NCBI RefSeq assembly: GCF_000817815.1
Contig: NZ_JPRD01000018.1
Coordinates: 1-61,802 of the forward strand
From: Vibrio owensii CAIM 1854 = LMG 25443
GTDB taxonomy: Bacteria > Pseudomonadota > Gammaproteobacteria > Enterobacterales > Vibrionaceae
Direction: 5' to 3'
DNA length: 61,802 nucleotides
The position numbers were made by a program, and so were the translations under genes. The notes beneath the pieces are model-generated. The model worked only from the letters and a program-made list of their open reading frames with translations, was not told where the DNA came from and made no database searches. Positions 44,046 through 53,064 of this stretch are shown here, piece by piece. Each line of letters opens with the position of its first letter. Positions within the stretch are counted from its first letter, which is position 1.

Positions 44046-45299
44046 TTATTTACCTTCGCGGTAAGCCTTTTCCACTTCTTCTGCGATAATCGCAATGCCT
44101 TTTTGCATCATCTCATCGTCTTGAACGTAGTTCATACGCAAGCATTGGTGCGCGTGATCCCACTCGTCTTTCTGACCAATAAAGAAGTATTCACCCGGAA
44201 CAATCAAGACCCCACGCGCTTTCAAGCGTTGGTAAAGTTCCATTGTCGTAATTGGCAGTTCATCAAACCATAGCCACAAGAAGATAGCGCCCTCTGGTTT
44301 GTGGATACGGAAGCGCTCATCGGTAATCGCTTCTTGAAGCAGTTCAACTGCACGCTGCGACTTCTGCCTGTAGAACGGCTTAATCACCTCTGAGCTCAGT
44401 TTAAGCAGGTCGCCTTTACCAATAATGTGGTTTGCCAACGCTGGACCAACACTGCCCGGTGCTAGGCTGATGATGCCGTTCATATTGGTCAACGCTTGCG
44501 TGATTTCTTCACTCGCAATCACAATGCCACAACGCACGCCCGGCAAGCCAAGTTTAGATAGGCTCATGCATAGGATGGTGTTTTCATTCCAGAACGGTTC
44601 GACATCTTCAAAGATGATATTTGGGAACGGCAGACCGTAGGCGTTATCAATGATCAGCGGAATGTTGTTCTCACGTGCTAGCTTGTCCAGCTTACGTACT
44701 TCTTCATCTGTCAGTACGTTACCCGTTGGGTTGGTTGGGCGAGAGGCGCAGATTGCCGCAACAGAGTCATCGACGGTGAGCTGCTCAAAATCGACGTGGT
44801 ATTTAAACAGACCGTTATCTAGCAGCTCGATTTCTGGGTGGTAAGAGACAAAGATATCTTCATCAATGCCTGCATCACCATAGCCGATGTACTCAGGCGC
44901 GATAGGCAGTAGCACTTTCTTGTGCGAACCGTCTGGCTGTTTACCTGCCAACAAGTTGAACAAGTAGAAAAAGCCACTTTGGCTGCCGTTAGTTAGGCTG
45001 ATGTTCTTCTCGGAAATATCCCAGCCGTAAGTTTCACGGAATAACTGAGCCAGCGCTTTAACGAACGCGTCTTTACCCTGCGGGCCATCGTAGTTGGCAA
45101 GGGCGGCGACGAGCTCTCCGCTGGCGAGCATTTCCTCACTGGCTTGGCGAAAGTAATCGAGCATGGCAGGAATGGCGGCTGGGTTACCTCCACCGAGCAT
45201 GATGGCACCTGGTGTGCGCAGACCATCATTCAAATCGTCCATTAACTGCGTGATACCTGAATACTGATTAAATTTTTCACCAAACTTAGAGAACTGCAT
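44046..45299 (-). CDS. avtA: Valine-pyruvate aminotransferase
   Basis: Class I PLP aminotransferase, transaminase C, which interconverts valine/2-ketoisovalerate with alanine/pyruvate. It has 417 residues. The substrate-arm motif ASRPTNPTGNVLTDEE near 185, DNAYGLPFPN near 215 and the PLP lysine in SLSKLGLPGVRCG near 246 are seen. It complements ilvE elsewhere in this window. Monocistronic. Confidence 0.93.
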   Translation of the reverse strand: MQFSKFGEKFNQYSGITQLMDDLNDGLRTPGAIMLGGGNPAAIPAMLDYFRQASEEMLASGELVAALANYDGPQGKDAFVKALAQLFRETYGWDISEKNISLTNGSQSGFFYLFNLLAGKQPDGSHKKVLLPIAPEYIGYGDAGIDEDIFVSYHPEIELLDNGLFKYHVDFEQLTVDDSVAAICASRPTNPTGNVLTDEEVRKLDKLARENNIPLIIDNAYGLPFPNIIFEDVEPFWNENTILCMSLSKLGLPGVRCGIVIASEEITQALTNMNGIISLAPGSVGPALANHIIGKGDLLKLSSEVIKPFYRQKSQRAVELLQEAITDERFRIHKPEGAIFLWLWFDELPITTMELYQRLKARGVLIVPGEYFFIGQKDEWDHAHQCLRMNYVQDDEMMQKGIAIIAEEVEKAYREGK

Positions 45300-45482
45300 T
45301 TGTCGTTATACCTAATTCATTGTGATTGCTTTATGTGTCTTAACGCCAGTCTTTGACTGGTCAATAGGATAATCCTTGACCTTACCTTAATGTCTATACG
45401 ACGCAAAGTGTGAATTAAGCCGAAAAAGAAAAAAGTGTGTCATCAGACCAGAGGTACGAGATAAAAAGGCAAAAAGAGCAAT

Positions 45483-45508
45483 AAAAAAGGGAAGCTTATG
45501 CTTCCCTT
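45483..45508 (-). terminator. Terminator after malS-like gene
   Basis: AAGGGAAGC pairs with GCTTCCCTT around a short loop, with an A-run on the plus side (T-run on the minus strand), 20 bases after the amylase stop. Confidence 0.85.
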
Positions 45509-45528
45509 GCTGGTGGAGAGAGTGTGAT

Positions 45529-47613
45529 TTACTCACCGGTGTAAACAATCAGCACCTTATCGTCTTGGTATTGGCGTTCGAATGCGTAGTAACCTTCTTG
45601 GTTGCGAGTGATGTGCTTACCTTGAGCAACCGCTGGGTGGCGTTTACGGAATTCCCCCAACTTTTGCCAATGTTGCAGTAGATCTTCACGTTCGCCATGA
45701 ATCTTATCCCATGGCATATCTGAGCGTGTGCCTTGGTGAGCATCTGAACCAGTAATGCCAAAATCACGAGCTATCTCATCACCGTAATAGATCTGTACTG
45801 CACCCGGAGCCAGCATCAGTGCATTCGCTGCACGTGCTTGGTCATCAAAGCTGCGGCTGCGAGCTGACCAGAACAGCTGTGTATCGTGTGAAGACAGGTA
45901 GCTCAACACGTTGAACTCAGGATCGGTATTGATGCGCTCTGCATAGCGGCGGTAATCATTATCAAGTTGAGCGAAACACTTCAGAGCTTTTGGTGCCACG
46001 TCAGATTGGAACTCGAAGTTAATGATGGAATCGAAGCCGTTATCGAAATACGGGCTCTTCACCACGCTGTGTGCCCATACTTCACCTGTCATCCAGAAAG
46101 GTAGGTCATCCAAGGCTTTGTCCGGGTTGTTTTGCTTCCATTGAGCAAGCGCTTGGGTGGTGCTGGCTTTCAACTCTGCCCACGCTTCCATTTCAACGTG
46201 TTTGGCTGTGTCAACGCGGAAGCCATCAATGCCATAGTCGCGCACCCAATCGGATAACCACGTAATCAGATGTTCACGTGGGGTTTGCAGCTCATCTTGC
46301 GCATTGGTGTCTTTATTGCGGAAGAAGTTTGGTAATCCGGTTTTCTGAGTCGATTCGGTTTTGAGATCCGGTAGGTAGTTCAAAGACATGGTGATGTCGT
46401 TGTAGCCTGGAGCATCGTAGTCACCAATGTCAGTGCGGATCCAATCTTTGCCCCACCATTTATCCCACGCTTCGCTATCCCCGTATTTGATGTAGTCGTT
46501 GAAGCTGTGCCAGCTTTGTCCTGATTTTGGCTGCCAGTCGGTCCATTTTTCACCAAGGACTTCTTTGGCTTCTTGGTCATCAAGGTAAAGCTGACCAAAT
46601 CCGAATTCCTGCATGTCTGCTAATGTCGCATAACCTGTGTGGTTCATGACCACATCCCAAATCACGCGGATACCTTTCTTATGGGCAGTATCGACGAAGG
46701 TTCTGAGTTCATCTTCGGTACCCATGTTGGCATCAAGCTTGGTCCAATCTTGGTGATAGTAGCCGTGGTAGCCGTAGTGTTTAAAATCGCCTTTATCGCC
46801 GCCGCCAACCCAGCCGTGGATTTGTTCCAGTGGTGAAGTTATCCAGATAGCATTGACACCAAGTGATTCGATGTAATCGAGTTTTTTCGTCAGACCCGCT
46901 AAGTCACCACCGTGGAAGGTACCAATCTCATATTTTCCATCTTTGCTGCGACCGTAGCTGTTGTCGTTGTCTGGGTTGCCATTGTAGAAGCGGTCGGTCA
47001 TGACGAAGTACACCGTCGCATTATCCCAGCTGAACGGTTTATCGGCTTGCTGTTCAACCTCTTCTAGTAACAACAGACCTTGACTCATAGGACCCGGCTG
47101 CATGGTGACGCTGCCATTGGCGACTGTGGCTTCTTGTCCGGTTAAGGCATCACGAACGACAGTGCTATCATTAAAGGTTTGAGCAACGTTGATGGTTTTT
47201 GGCGCGTCAGTTGCGACAGGGCAAGAGTAGGTGATGTCCTGGCTCTGCTTTGGTTTGATTTTGACCGTTAGCTCGTTGGTGGTTGGGTTGAGCGTAAATT
47301 GATAGGTATTGGCTTTGAAGATGCGCAGCGGCATTTGTGCATCAGTGGCGCAGTTATCCATTTTTAATGGACGATTGAACTTGATGCGATCTTCTTCTGC
47401 TAGGGCAAAGCTACTGCCACAGCTTTGCTTGCTGTCAGCAATGGTAAAGGTGTAACTGCCTTTTTCGAGTTTTTGCTCGGCGACAAGTAAGCCTTGTGAG
47501 TTTTCCTCAAAAACAGCGGTGTCATCACCAACGCTTAATACGATGGCATTTTCTGGAATCTGGCTGCAGGCGCTCAGTAGACCGATAGAGAGTGCGAGAA
47601 TTGTTTTTTTCAT
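45529..47613 (-). CDS. malS: MalS-like alpha-amylase, predicted lipoprotein (GH13)
   Basis: Endo-acting alpha-amylase that trims maltodextrins from the reducing end region in the cell envelope. The 694 residues match E. coli MalS throughout; for example NATVYFVMTDRFYNGNPD, IGTFHGGDLAGLTKKLDYI and FRVDTAKHVEMEAW. GH13 motifs are intact: DVVMNH, nucleophile Asp in FRVDTAKH, acid Glu in TGEVW and SSHDT. Unlike E. coli MalS, it starts with the lipobox LLSACS (Cys16), implying a lipid-anchored form. An N-terminal region of about 190 residues precedes the barrel. Monocistronic. Confidence 0.9.
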   Translation of the reverse strand: MKKTILALSIGLLSACSQIPENAIVLSVGDDTAVFEENSQGLLVAEQKLEKGSYTFTIADSKQSCGSSFALAEEDRIKFNRPLKMDNCATDAQMPLRIFKANTYQFTLNPTTNELTVKIKPKQSQDITYSCPVATDAPKTINVAQTFNDSTVVRDALTGQEATVANGSVTMQPGPMSQGLLLLEEVEQQADKPFSWDNATVYFVMTDRFYNGNPDNDNSYGRSKDGKYEIGTFHGGDLAGLTKKLDYIESLGVNAIWITSPLEQIHGWVGGGDKGDFKHYGYHGYYHQDWTKLDANMGTEDELRTFVDTAHKKGIRVIWDVVMNHTGYATLADMQEFGFGQLYLDDQEAKEVLGEKWTDWQPKSGQSWHSFNDYIKYGDSEAWDKWWGKDWIRTDIGDYDAPGYNDITMSLNYLPDLKTESTQKTGLPNFFRNKDTNAQDELQTPREHLITWLSDWVRDYGIDGFRVDTAKHVEMEAWAELKASTTQALAQWKQNNPDKALDDLPFWMTGEVWAHSVVKSPYFDNGFDSIINFEFQSDVAPKALKCFAQLDNDYRRYAERINTDPEFNVLSYLSSHDTQLFWSARSRSFDDQARAANALMLAPGAVQIYYGDEIARDFGITGSDAHQGTRSDMPWDKIHGEREDLLQHWQKLGEFRKRHPAVAQGKHITRNQEGYYAFERQYQDDKVLIVYTGE

Positions 47614-47771
47614 TGTGTCCTTCCCCCGAATAAACAGTCCAGTTATAGCAAAACTGTGCCTCTACAATCCGAGCTCTACACCAACAAGTTAAACGCGTCT
47701 CACCCTACAAATTTTAGTCTTGTTCACAAAATGAATAATAAGCGTCACCTTCATAGGTTTGAAGGCAACAA

Positions 47772-47797
47772 AAAAGGGAAGCATCTGCTTCCCTTTT
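47772..47797 (-). terminator. Terminator after glyS
   Basis: A perfect 12-bp inverted repeat (AAAAGGGAAGCA type, 47772-47783 with 47786-47797) with a T-run on the minus strand. It ends the glyQS operon. Confidence 0.88.
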
Positions 47798-47830
47798 ACT
47801 TATTTCTTAATCACTTCTAAGAGTAATGAA

Positions 47831-49897
47831 TTACTTTTGAAGCAAAGAAATGTCTGCGATCTGTAGGAACAGGTTACGCAGGTTGTTCAGTAGTGTCAGA
47901 CGGTTCTTCTTAAGTGCTTCGTCGTCTGCCATTACCATTACGTTATCAAAGAACGCATCAACTGGTTCACGTAGGTCAGCTAGCTTGCTTAGGGCTTCTT
48001 GGTAGTTACCTGTAGCAAATGCTGGCTCTAGCGCTTCTGTCATTACTTCAACGCTTTCTGCTAGTGCTTTCTCTGCGTCTTCTTGTAGCAGTGCTAGGTC
48101 GATGTCTGCTGCTAGTTCGCCGTCGAATTTCGCTAGGATGTTACCTACACGTTTGTTCGCTGCTGCTAGAGACTCTGCTGCTTCTAGTTCACGGAAGTGA
48201 GAAACCGCTTTAACACGTTGGTCGAAGTCTGCTGGTTTAGTCGGACGACGAGCTAGAACCGCTTGAATGATGTCTACGCTGAAGCCTTCGTCTTGGTACC
48301 AAGCACGGAAACGACCAAGCATGAACTCGATAACGTCTTGCTCAACGTTGTCGTTGGTTAGGCGGTCGCCAAACAGTGACTTCGCTTTCGCAACTAGGTC
48401 AACAAGATCTAGGTTGTAGCCGTATTCAACGATGATACGTAGTACACCTAGAGATGCGCGGCGTAGTGCGAATGGGTCGCTGCCTTTAGGTGCTTGACCA
48501 ATACCGAAGATACCTACGATAGTGTCTAGCTTGTCTGCCATTGCAACTGCAGTTGAAACGCCGTTTGATGGCAGTTCATCACCTGCGAAACGAGGCATGT
48601 ATTGCTCGTTCAGTGCTACTGCAACTTCTTCTGCTTCACCGTCGTGACGAGCATAGTGCATACCCATAACACCTTGAGTATCCGTGAATTCGAATACCAT
48701 TGAGGTCATTAGGTCACATTTTGCTAGTAGACCAGCACGCTTTGATTTCTCAACGTCAGCACCGATTTGCTCAGCAATGTAGCCAGCAAGTTCAGTGATG
48801 CGGTCTGTTTTGTCTTTGATCGTACCCAGTTGCTTTTGGAAGATCGCTTGCTCTAGTTCAGGTAGACGGTCGATAAGCGGACGCTTACGGTCTGTGTTGA
48901 AGAAGAATTCTGCGTCTGCAAGACGAGGACGAACCACTTTCTCGTTACCTTCGATTACGTAACGAGGCTCTTTTGATTCGATGTTCGATACGAAGATGAA
49001 GTTAGGTAGTAGCTTCTTGTTTTCGTCGTAAACAGGGAAGTATTTTTGGTCACCTTTCATGGTGTAAACCAACGCTTCAGAAGGCACTTTTAGGAACTCT
49101 TCTTCAAACTTCGCTGTTAGTACCACTGGCCATTCAACCAGAGACGTTACTTCTTCTACTAGGTCATCTTCTAGGTCAGCGATACCGCCAACCGCTGCTG
49201 CCGCTTTTTGTGCGTCAGCTAGGATGATTGCTTTGCGCGCTTCGTAATCTGCCATTACTTTACCGCGCTCTTCTAGGATCGCAGGGTATTGTTCAGCAGA
49301 ATCGATAGTGAACTCTTGCTCACCCATGAAGCGGTGACCACGGATAGTGCGGTCAGAAGCAACACCAAGGATCTCGCCTTCGATTAGGTCGCTGCCCATT
49401 AGCATGGTTAGCGTCTTAACTGGACGGATGAACTGAGTTGTTTTGTTACCCCAGCGCATTGGTTTTGCGATAGGTAAGTTTGCTAGTGCTTTCGCTGCAA
49501 GTTCAACTACGATCTCAGACGTTGGCTGACCTTTCACTTCTTGTTTGAACAGTAGCCATTCACCTTTGTCTGTAACCATGCGTTCTGCTTGGTCAACCGT
49601 GATGCCACAACCGCGTGCCCAACCTTGAGCCGCTTTTGTTGGGTTGCCTTCCGCGTCAAACGCTGCAGAAACCGCAGGGCCACGCTTTTCAACAACTTTG
49701 TCAGACTGGCTGTCTGCTAGTGCTGCTACTTTTAGTGCAAGACGACGAGGTGCCGCGAACCATTTTACGCCTTCGTGAGCAAGCTCAGCGCCTTTTAGTT
49801 CTGCTTCGAAGTTTGCTGCGAATGCTTCAGCTAGAGTGCGAAGTTGCGTTGGTGGTAGCTCTTCTGTACCTAGCTCGATTAGAAATTCTTTTGCCAT
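47831..49897 (-). CDS. glyS: Glycyl-tRNA synthetase beta subunit
   Basis: tRNA-binding subunit of the alpha2-beta2 bacterial enzyme, 688 residues, starting [19 protein letters not shown]. The HD-like domain ([11 protein letters not shown] near 420) and a C-terminal anticodon-binding region are present. It starts 13 bases after glyQ. Confidence 0.96.
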   Translation of the reverse strand: MAKEFLIELGTEELPPTQLRTLAEAFAANFEAELKGAELAHEGVKWFAAPRRLALKVAALADSQSDKVVEKRGPAVSAAFDAEGNPTKAAQGWARGCGITVDQAERMVTDKGEWLLFKQEVKGQPTSEIVVELAAKALANLPIAKPMRWGNKTTQFIRPVKTLTMLMGSDLIEGEILGVASDRTIRGHRFMGEQEFTIDSAEQYPAILEERGKVMADYEARKAIILADAQKAAAAVGGIADLEDDLVEEVTSLVEWPVVLTAKFEEEFLKVPSEALVYTMKGDQKYFPVYDENKKLLPNFIFVSNIESKEPRYVIEGNEKVVRPRLADAEFFFNTDRKRPLIDRLPELEQAIFQKQLGTIKDKTDRITELAGYIAEQIGADVEKSKRAGLLAKCDLMTSMVFEFTDTQGVMGMHYARHDGEAEEVAVALNEQYMPRFAGDELPSNGVSTAVAMADKLDTIVGIFGIGQAPKGSDPFALRRASLGVLRIIVEYGYNLDLVDLVAKAKSLFGDRLTNDNVEQDVIEFMLGRFRAWYQDEGFSVDIIQAVLARRPTKPADFDQRVKAVSHFRELEAAESLAAANKRVGNILAKFDGELAADIDLALLQEDAEKALAESVEVMTEALEPAFATGNYQEALSKLADLREPVDAFFDNVMVMADDEALKKNRLTLLNNLRNLFLQIADISLLQK

Positions 49898-49910
49898 GTT
49901 ACTCTACCCC

Positions 49911-50828
49911 TTACGCTTGTTCTTTCTTACACATTGGGAAGCCTAGAGCTTCACGCGATGCGTAGTATGCTTCTGCAACTGCTTTCGTCAGGTTGCGGAT
50001 GCGTAGGATGTAACGTTGGCGTTCAGTTACTGAGATCGCTTTACGCGCGTCTAGTAGGTTGAATGCGTGACCAGCTTTTAGAATGCGCTCGTAAGCAGGT
50101 AGTGGTAGTGGCTTTTCAAGCTCAAGCAGCTCTTTACACTCTTTCTCGCACTGTTCGAAGAAACCAAATAGGAATTCAACGTCTGCGTGCTCGAAGTTGT
50201 AAGTTGATTGCTCTACTTCGTTTTGGTGGAAGATGTCACCGTAAGTCACTTTGCTGCCGTCTGGTGCGATGTTCCAAACTAGGTCGTAAACAGAGTCTAC
50301 TTCTTGGATGTACATTGCTAGACGTTCGATACCGTAAGTGATCTCACCGGTTACTGGCTTACACTCAAGACCACCAACTTGCTGGAAGTAAGTAAACTGA
50401 GTCACTTCCATACCGTTTAGCCAAACTTCCCAGCCTAGACCCCATGCGCCTAGTGTTGGGTTTTCCCAGTTGTCTTCTACGAAACGGATGTCGTGAACAA
50501 GTGGGTCGACACCAAGAACCTCTAGAGAACCTAGGTACAACTCTTGGATATTGTCTGGCGATGGTTTTAGCGCTACTTGGAATTGGTAGTAGTGCTGAAG
50601 ACGGTTAGGGTTTTCACCGTAACGGCCATCAGTAGGACGACGTGAAGGTTGTACGTAAGCTGTAGACATTGGCTCTGGGCCAAGTGCTCGTAGACAGGTC
50701 ATTGGGTGAGAGGTACCCGCACCAACTTCCATATCTAGTGGTTGAACAATGGTACAACCATTTTGAGCCCAATAATCCTGCAGCGCGAGGATCATTCCCT
50801 GGAAGGTTTTGATATCGTATTTTTGCAT
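49911..50828 (-). CDS. glyQ: Glycyl-tRNA synthetase alpha subunit
   Basis: Catalytic class II synthetase subunit, 305 residues, with signatures [15 protein letters not shown] at the start, [20 protein letters not shown] near 35 and [20 protein letters not shown]. First gene of the glyQS operon. Confidence 0.97.
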   Translation of the reverse strand: MQKYDIKTFQGMILALQDYWAQNGCTIVQPLDMEVGAGTSHPMTCLRALGPEPMSTAYVQPSRRPTDGRYGENPNRLQHYYQFQVALKPSPDNIQELYLGSLEVLGVDPLVHDIRFVEDNWENPTLGAWGLGWEVWLNGMEVTQFTYFQQVGGLECKPVTGEITYGIERLAMYIQEVDSVYDLVWNIAPDGSKVTYGDIFHQNEVEQSTYNFEHADVEFLFGFFEQCEKECKELLELEKPLPLPAYERILKAGHAFNLLDARKAISVTERQRYILRIRNLTKAVAEAYYASREALGFPMCKKEQA

Positions 50829-51075
50829 AAGTCAGGTTCGCGCGATTCTCTTATTACTCGTGAATTCGTCTCTTTTTTGTTGGGTTTTCTTGCCTCAACA
50901 ATGGCGATTCAAAGTAATTACGGTTGAATAAATTAACAATCAAGTATACCCAGATATTGAGCATGGGAGTAGAGCTAATCTTGATTAATTCGTGGGCAAT
51001 TTTCTCCTTTAATGGATTTTTACCGCTTTATCTGCTGAATTTTTCCTAAAAGGGAGTTTTCACTGGCTTTCACTC

Positions 51076-51104
51076 TTGAGGTGATGAGGAAACATGGCTA
51101 GAAT
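51076..51104 (+). promoter_or_regulatory. mneA promoter
   Basis: TTGAGG and TAGAAT are spaced by 17 bases. The predicted start site, near 51111, coincides with the first bases of riboswitch helix P1. Confidence 0.7.
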
Positions 51105-51109
51105 TGCGC

Positions 51110-51240
51110 CTGTCTTTGGGGAGTAGCTTACTCGATGAAATGTCTGTTTCATCCAGTTCGTTCGTCAACATAATTGGTGCAAAATCACCATGGCGTTCGA
51201 GACTCATCAGCCCGATGAGTTTAGCAAGACCTTAGACAAA
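51110..51240 (+). ncRNA. yybP-ykoY manganese riboswitch
   Basis: Contains the conserved GGGGAGTAGC (51118-51127) and CGTCAACAT (51163-51171) of yybP-ykoY aptamers and ends in GCAAGACC (51224-51231). A P1 helix can pair TGTCT (51111-51115) with AGACA (51234-51238); the internal helices GATGAAA...TTTCATC and ATTGGTG...ATCACCAT are also clear. The family senses Mn2+ and commonly precedes UPF0016 exporter genes, which is what follows. Confidence 0.93.
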
Positions 51241-51313
51241 TCATCATGAACCGGGGTGGGGCGTGAGATTTGTCTTAGGTTAAAAATAATTATCCCGCCC
51301 CAATGAGCACGTC

Positions 51314-51868
51314 GTGAGCGTTTTAGCTATTTCAATTACTACTGTAGCGTTAGCAGAAATTGGCGATAAGACCCAATTGCTATCTCTATTACTTGCCAGT
51401 CGTTACCGCAAGCCAATCCCTATTATTGCAGCAATCTTTTTGGCAACCATTGCCAACCACGCTTTGGCTGCATGGTTAGGTGTGGTGGTAGCCGATTATC
51501 TTTCGCCTGAAGTTCTCAAATGGGTGCTGGTGGTCAGTTTTGTCGCCATGGCGGCTTGGGTGTTGATCCCAGATAAACTGGATGACGACGAGCAGATCTC
51601 CAACCGGGGTCCATTCATTGCCAGCTTTATTGCTTTCTTCGTTGCGGAGATTGGCGACAAGACTCAGATTGCGACTTCTATCTTGGGTGCGCAATACGCA
51701 GATGCATTGAGTTGGGTGATTCTTGGCACTACGATCGGTATGCTGCTGGCTAACGTTCCGGTGGTTCTGATTGGTAAATTGTCGGCCGATAAGATGCCTT
51801 TAGGGTTGATTCGTAAGGTGACCGCATTCCTGTTTATCGCGCTAGCTATCGGAGCGGCATTGTTCTGA
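51314..51868 (+). CDS. mneA: Manganese exporter MneA (UPF0016/GDT1 family)
   Basis: Six-helix inner-membrane exporter, 184 residues, with the two family motifs EIGDKTQ, in ALAEIGDKTQLLS and FVAEIGDKTQIA. V. cholerae MneA exports Mn2+ and its gene is riboswitch-controlled. The likely start is GTG at 51314; only a weak ribosome site (TGAG) precedes it, and a 4-codon open frame overlaps it. Expression is expected to rise with manganese through the upstream riboswitch. Confidence 0.92.
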   Translation: MSVLAISITTVALAEIGDKTQLLSLLLASRYRKPIPIIAAIFLATIANHALAAWLGVVVADYLSPEVLKWVLVVSFVAMAAWVLIPDKLDDDEQISNRGPFIASFIAFFVAEIGDKTQIATSILGAQYADALSWVILGTTIGMLLANVPVVLIGKLSADKMPLGLIRKVTAFLFIALAIGAALF

Positions 51869-52028
51869 TTTGTTGCACGTAAAATGGTGTGAATTATCAA
51901 TAACTAGTGAAGTAATAAACAACGTCAAACTCTGACTCAAAATCGTTCAAGACCGTGACGGATGACATATTAGTGTCATACTTGTCATGGTAATTTAATG
52001 GTGTGAATGATAGCGAGAGGGCAAAGGT

Positions 52029-52289
52029 ATGCTTACACGTTACATGGGGATGACCCCAAAGAGTCAGAGTTATTTATTCACCTTTGGTTTGGCGCTTTGC
52101 TTACTAGCAATGGTGCTGACTGATATGTGGCTGCCGATTGTGGCAGGGTCCTTCATTCTTACTGGTTTAACGGTAGAAGCGTGGATTCGGGTGGCTCATA
52201 TCATTCCGATGCATGAGGAAATGCGTGCAATGCGGAAACAATTGAACAAGCTACAATCTGAAGTTCGCACACTAGAATACGATGAATAA
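52029..52289 (+). CDS. Small membrane protein, unknown function
   Basis: 86 residues with two hydrophobic segments (about 16-32 and 36-52) and a charged helix ending in a possible coiled coil (MRKQLNKLQSEVRTL). The ribosome site GAGAGGGCAAAGG precedes the ATG, and a strong terminator follows, so it is a likely real gene. I do not recognise the family. It lies between mneA and the convergent tusA. Confidence 0.65.
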   Translation: MLTRYMGMTPKSQSYLFTFGLALCLLAMVLTDMWLPIVAGSFILTGLTVEAWIRVAHIIPMHEEMRAMRKQLNKLQSEVRTLEYDE

Positions 52290-52291
52290 AC

Positions 52292-52320
52292 AAACGGCAG
52301 CCTTTTGGGCTGCCGTTTTT
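52292..52320. terminator. Terminator after the small membrane-protein gene
   Basis: AAACGGCAGCC pairs perfectly with GGCTGCCGTTT around TTTTG, followed by Ts. Lies between convergent genes. Confidence 0.92.
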
Positions 52321-52333
52321 GATCTTGCAGAGA

Positions 52334-52582
52334 TTATTCCAAACCTTTCTTAATTAGGTACTGGTATGGAAGCTGCTCCGTTTGTGCCGCAATCAACTGG
52401 TGATCCATAAATCGGCAGAAGCTCGGGATATCTCGAGTAGTGGATGGGTCGTCCGCTTTAACCAGCAACACCTCACCATCTTGCATGTTTCGAATTGTCT
52501 TCCTGACCATCATCACTGGCTCTGGGCAGCGTAATCCTTCCGCCTCTAATGTCTTGGTCGCCAGTTCAGGATTAAAACTCAT
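52334..52582 (-). CDS. tusA: Sulfur carrier protein TusA
   Basis: Passes persulfide sulfur from IscS to TusBCD for s2U34 tRNA modification and to other pathways. The 82 residues from the ATG at 52582 ([16 protein letters not shown]) include the active Cys in [12 protein letters not shown]. The open frame runs further upstream, but that start gives a 22-residue extension without support. Confidence 0.93.
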   Translation of the reverse strand: MSFNPELATKTLEAEGLRCPEPVMMVRKTIRNMQDGEVLLVKADDPSTTRDIPSFCRFMDHQLIAAQTEQLPYQYLIKKGLE

Positions 52583-52714
52583 AATGTGATTCTCGTAACT
52601 AACTGAGCGGTGAATTTTACTTTCGTTGAAAAAATATTCAATAACCACTTGGCAAACCGAATTTTTTGATTTACCTTAAATTAACAATTTGGTAACAACT
52701 GGTAAGGAGACACG

Positions 52715-52897
52715 ATGTTAACAGCGTTAGACAGACTAACCATCTATTCGGTTTTGTGTTTCATCTCGTTCTGCGCATTAGTACTCAGAACACCAGCTGA
52801 AACCTCATTGCTGCCTCTTGTAGGCATGAGTGCAACGATTATTGGGATTTGGATTGAGATGCACAAATGGTCAGGTGCGTCTGAGCAAGAAAATTAG
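52715..52897 (+). CDS. Small membrane protein, unknown function
   Basis: 60 residues, two hydrophobic stretches (about 9-26 and 32-48) and a short polar tail. The ribosome site AAGGAGAC before the ATG is strong, and a terminator-like hairpin follows at 52990. Nothing identifies its role. It is divergent from tusA and may be conserved in vibrios; family unknown to me. Confidence 0.6.
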   Translation: MLTALDRLTIYSVLCFISFCALVLRTPAETSLLPLVGMSATIIGIWIEMHKWSGASEQEN

Positions 52898-52989
52898 CGC
52901 TTCTTGCTGTAATCGGAACCTATTGATATACCGCTCACCAAGTTTAACGACACTTCATTCCGACACTATCCCCATTTTTCTTGGGCTTC

Positions 52990-53012
52990 CCCGCTGAAAG
53001 GCGGGATTTTTT
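52990..53012 (+). terminator. Terminator before the LysR gene
   Basis: CCCGC pairs with GCGGG around TGAAAG, followed by a run of Ts. It would end the small membrane-protein transcript. Confidence 0.75.
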
Positions 53013-53064
53013 TTGCCTGAAGAGTACAATTTACCTAAATCCCCTACATGGTAAGTGGCAAATC

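Larger units (their letters stand above)
50829..51313. other. glyQ-mneA divergent intergenic region
   Basis: 485 bases without a gene. The first 240 carry the glyQ leader; I see no clear promoter there. A plus-strand promoter at 51076-51104 leads into a manganese riboswitch (51110-51240) and an expression platform (51234-51302) that reaches the mneA start. Confidence 0.8.

Noticed and set aside
47614..47650. MalT-box-like GGGGGAAGGA upstream of malS
   Set aside because: It coincides with the ribosome site of malS and is single, whereas MalT sites occur in groups.
52981..53064. N-terminal extension of the LysR regulator from a TTG
   Set aside because: It begins inside a terminator hairpin and adds residues not resembling LysR proteins; GTG at 53065 is better.
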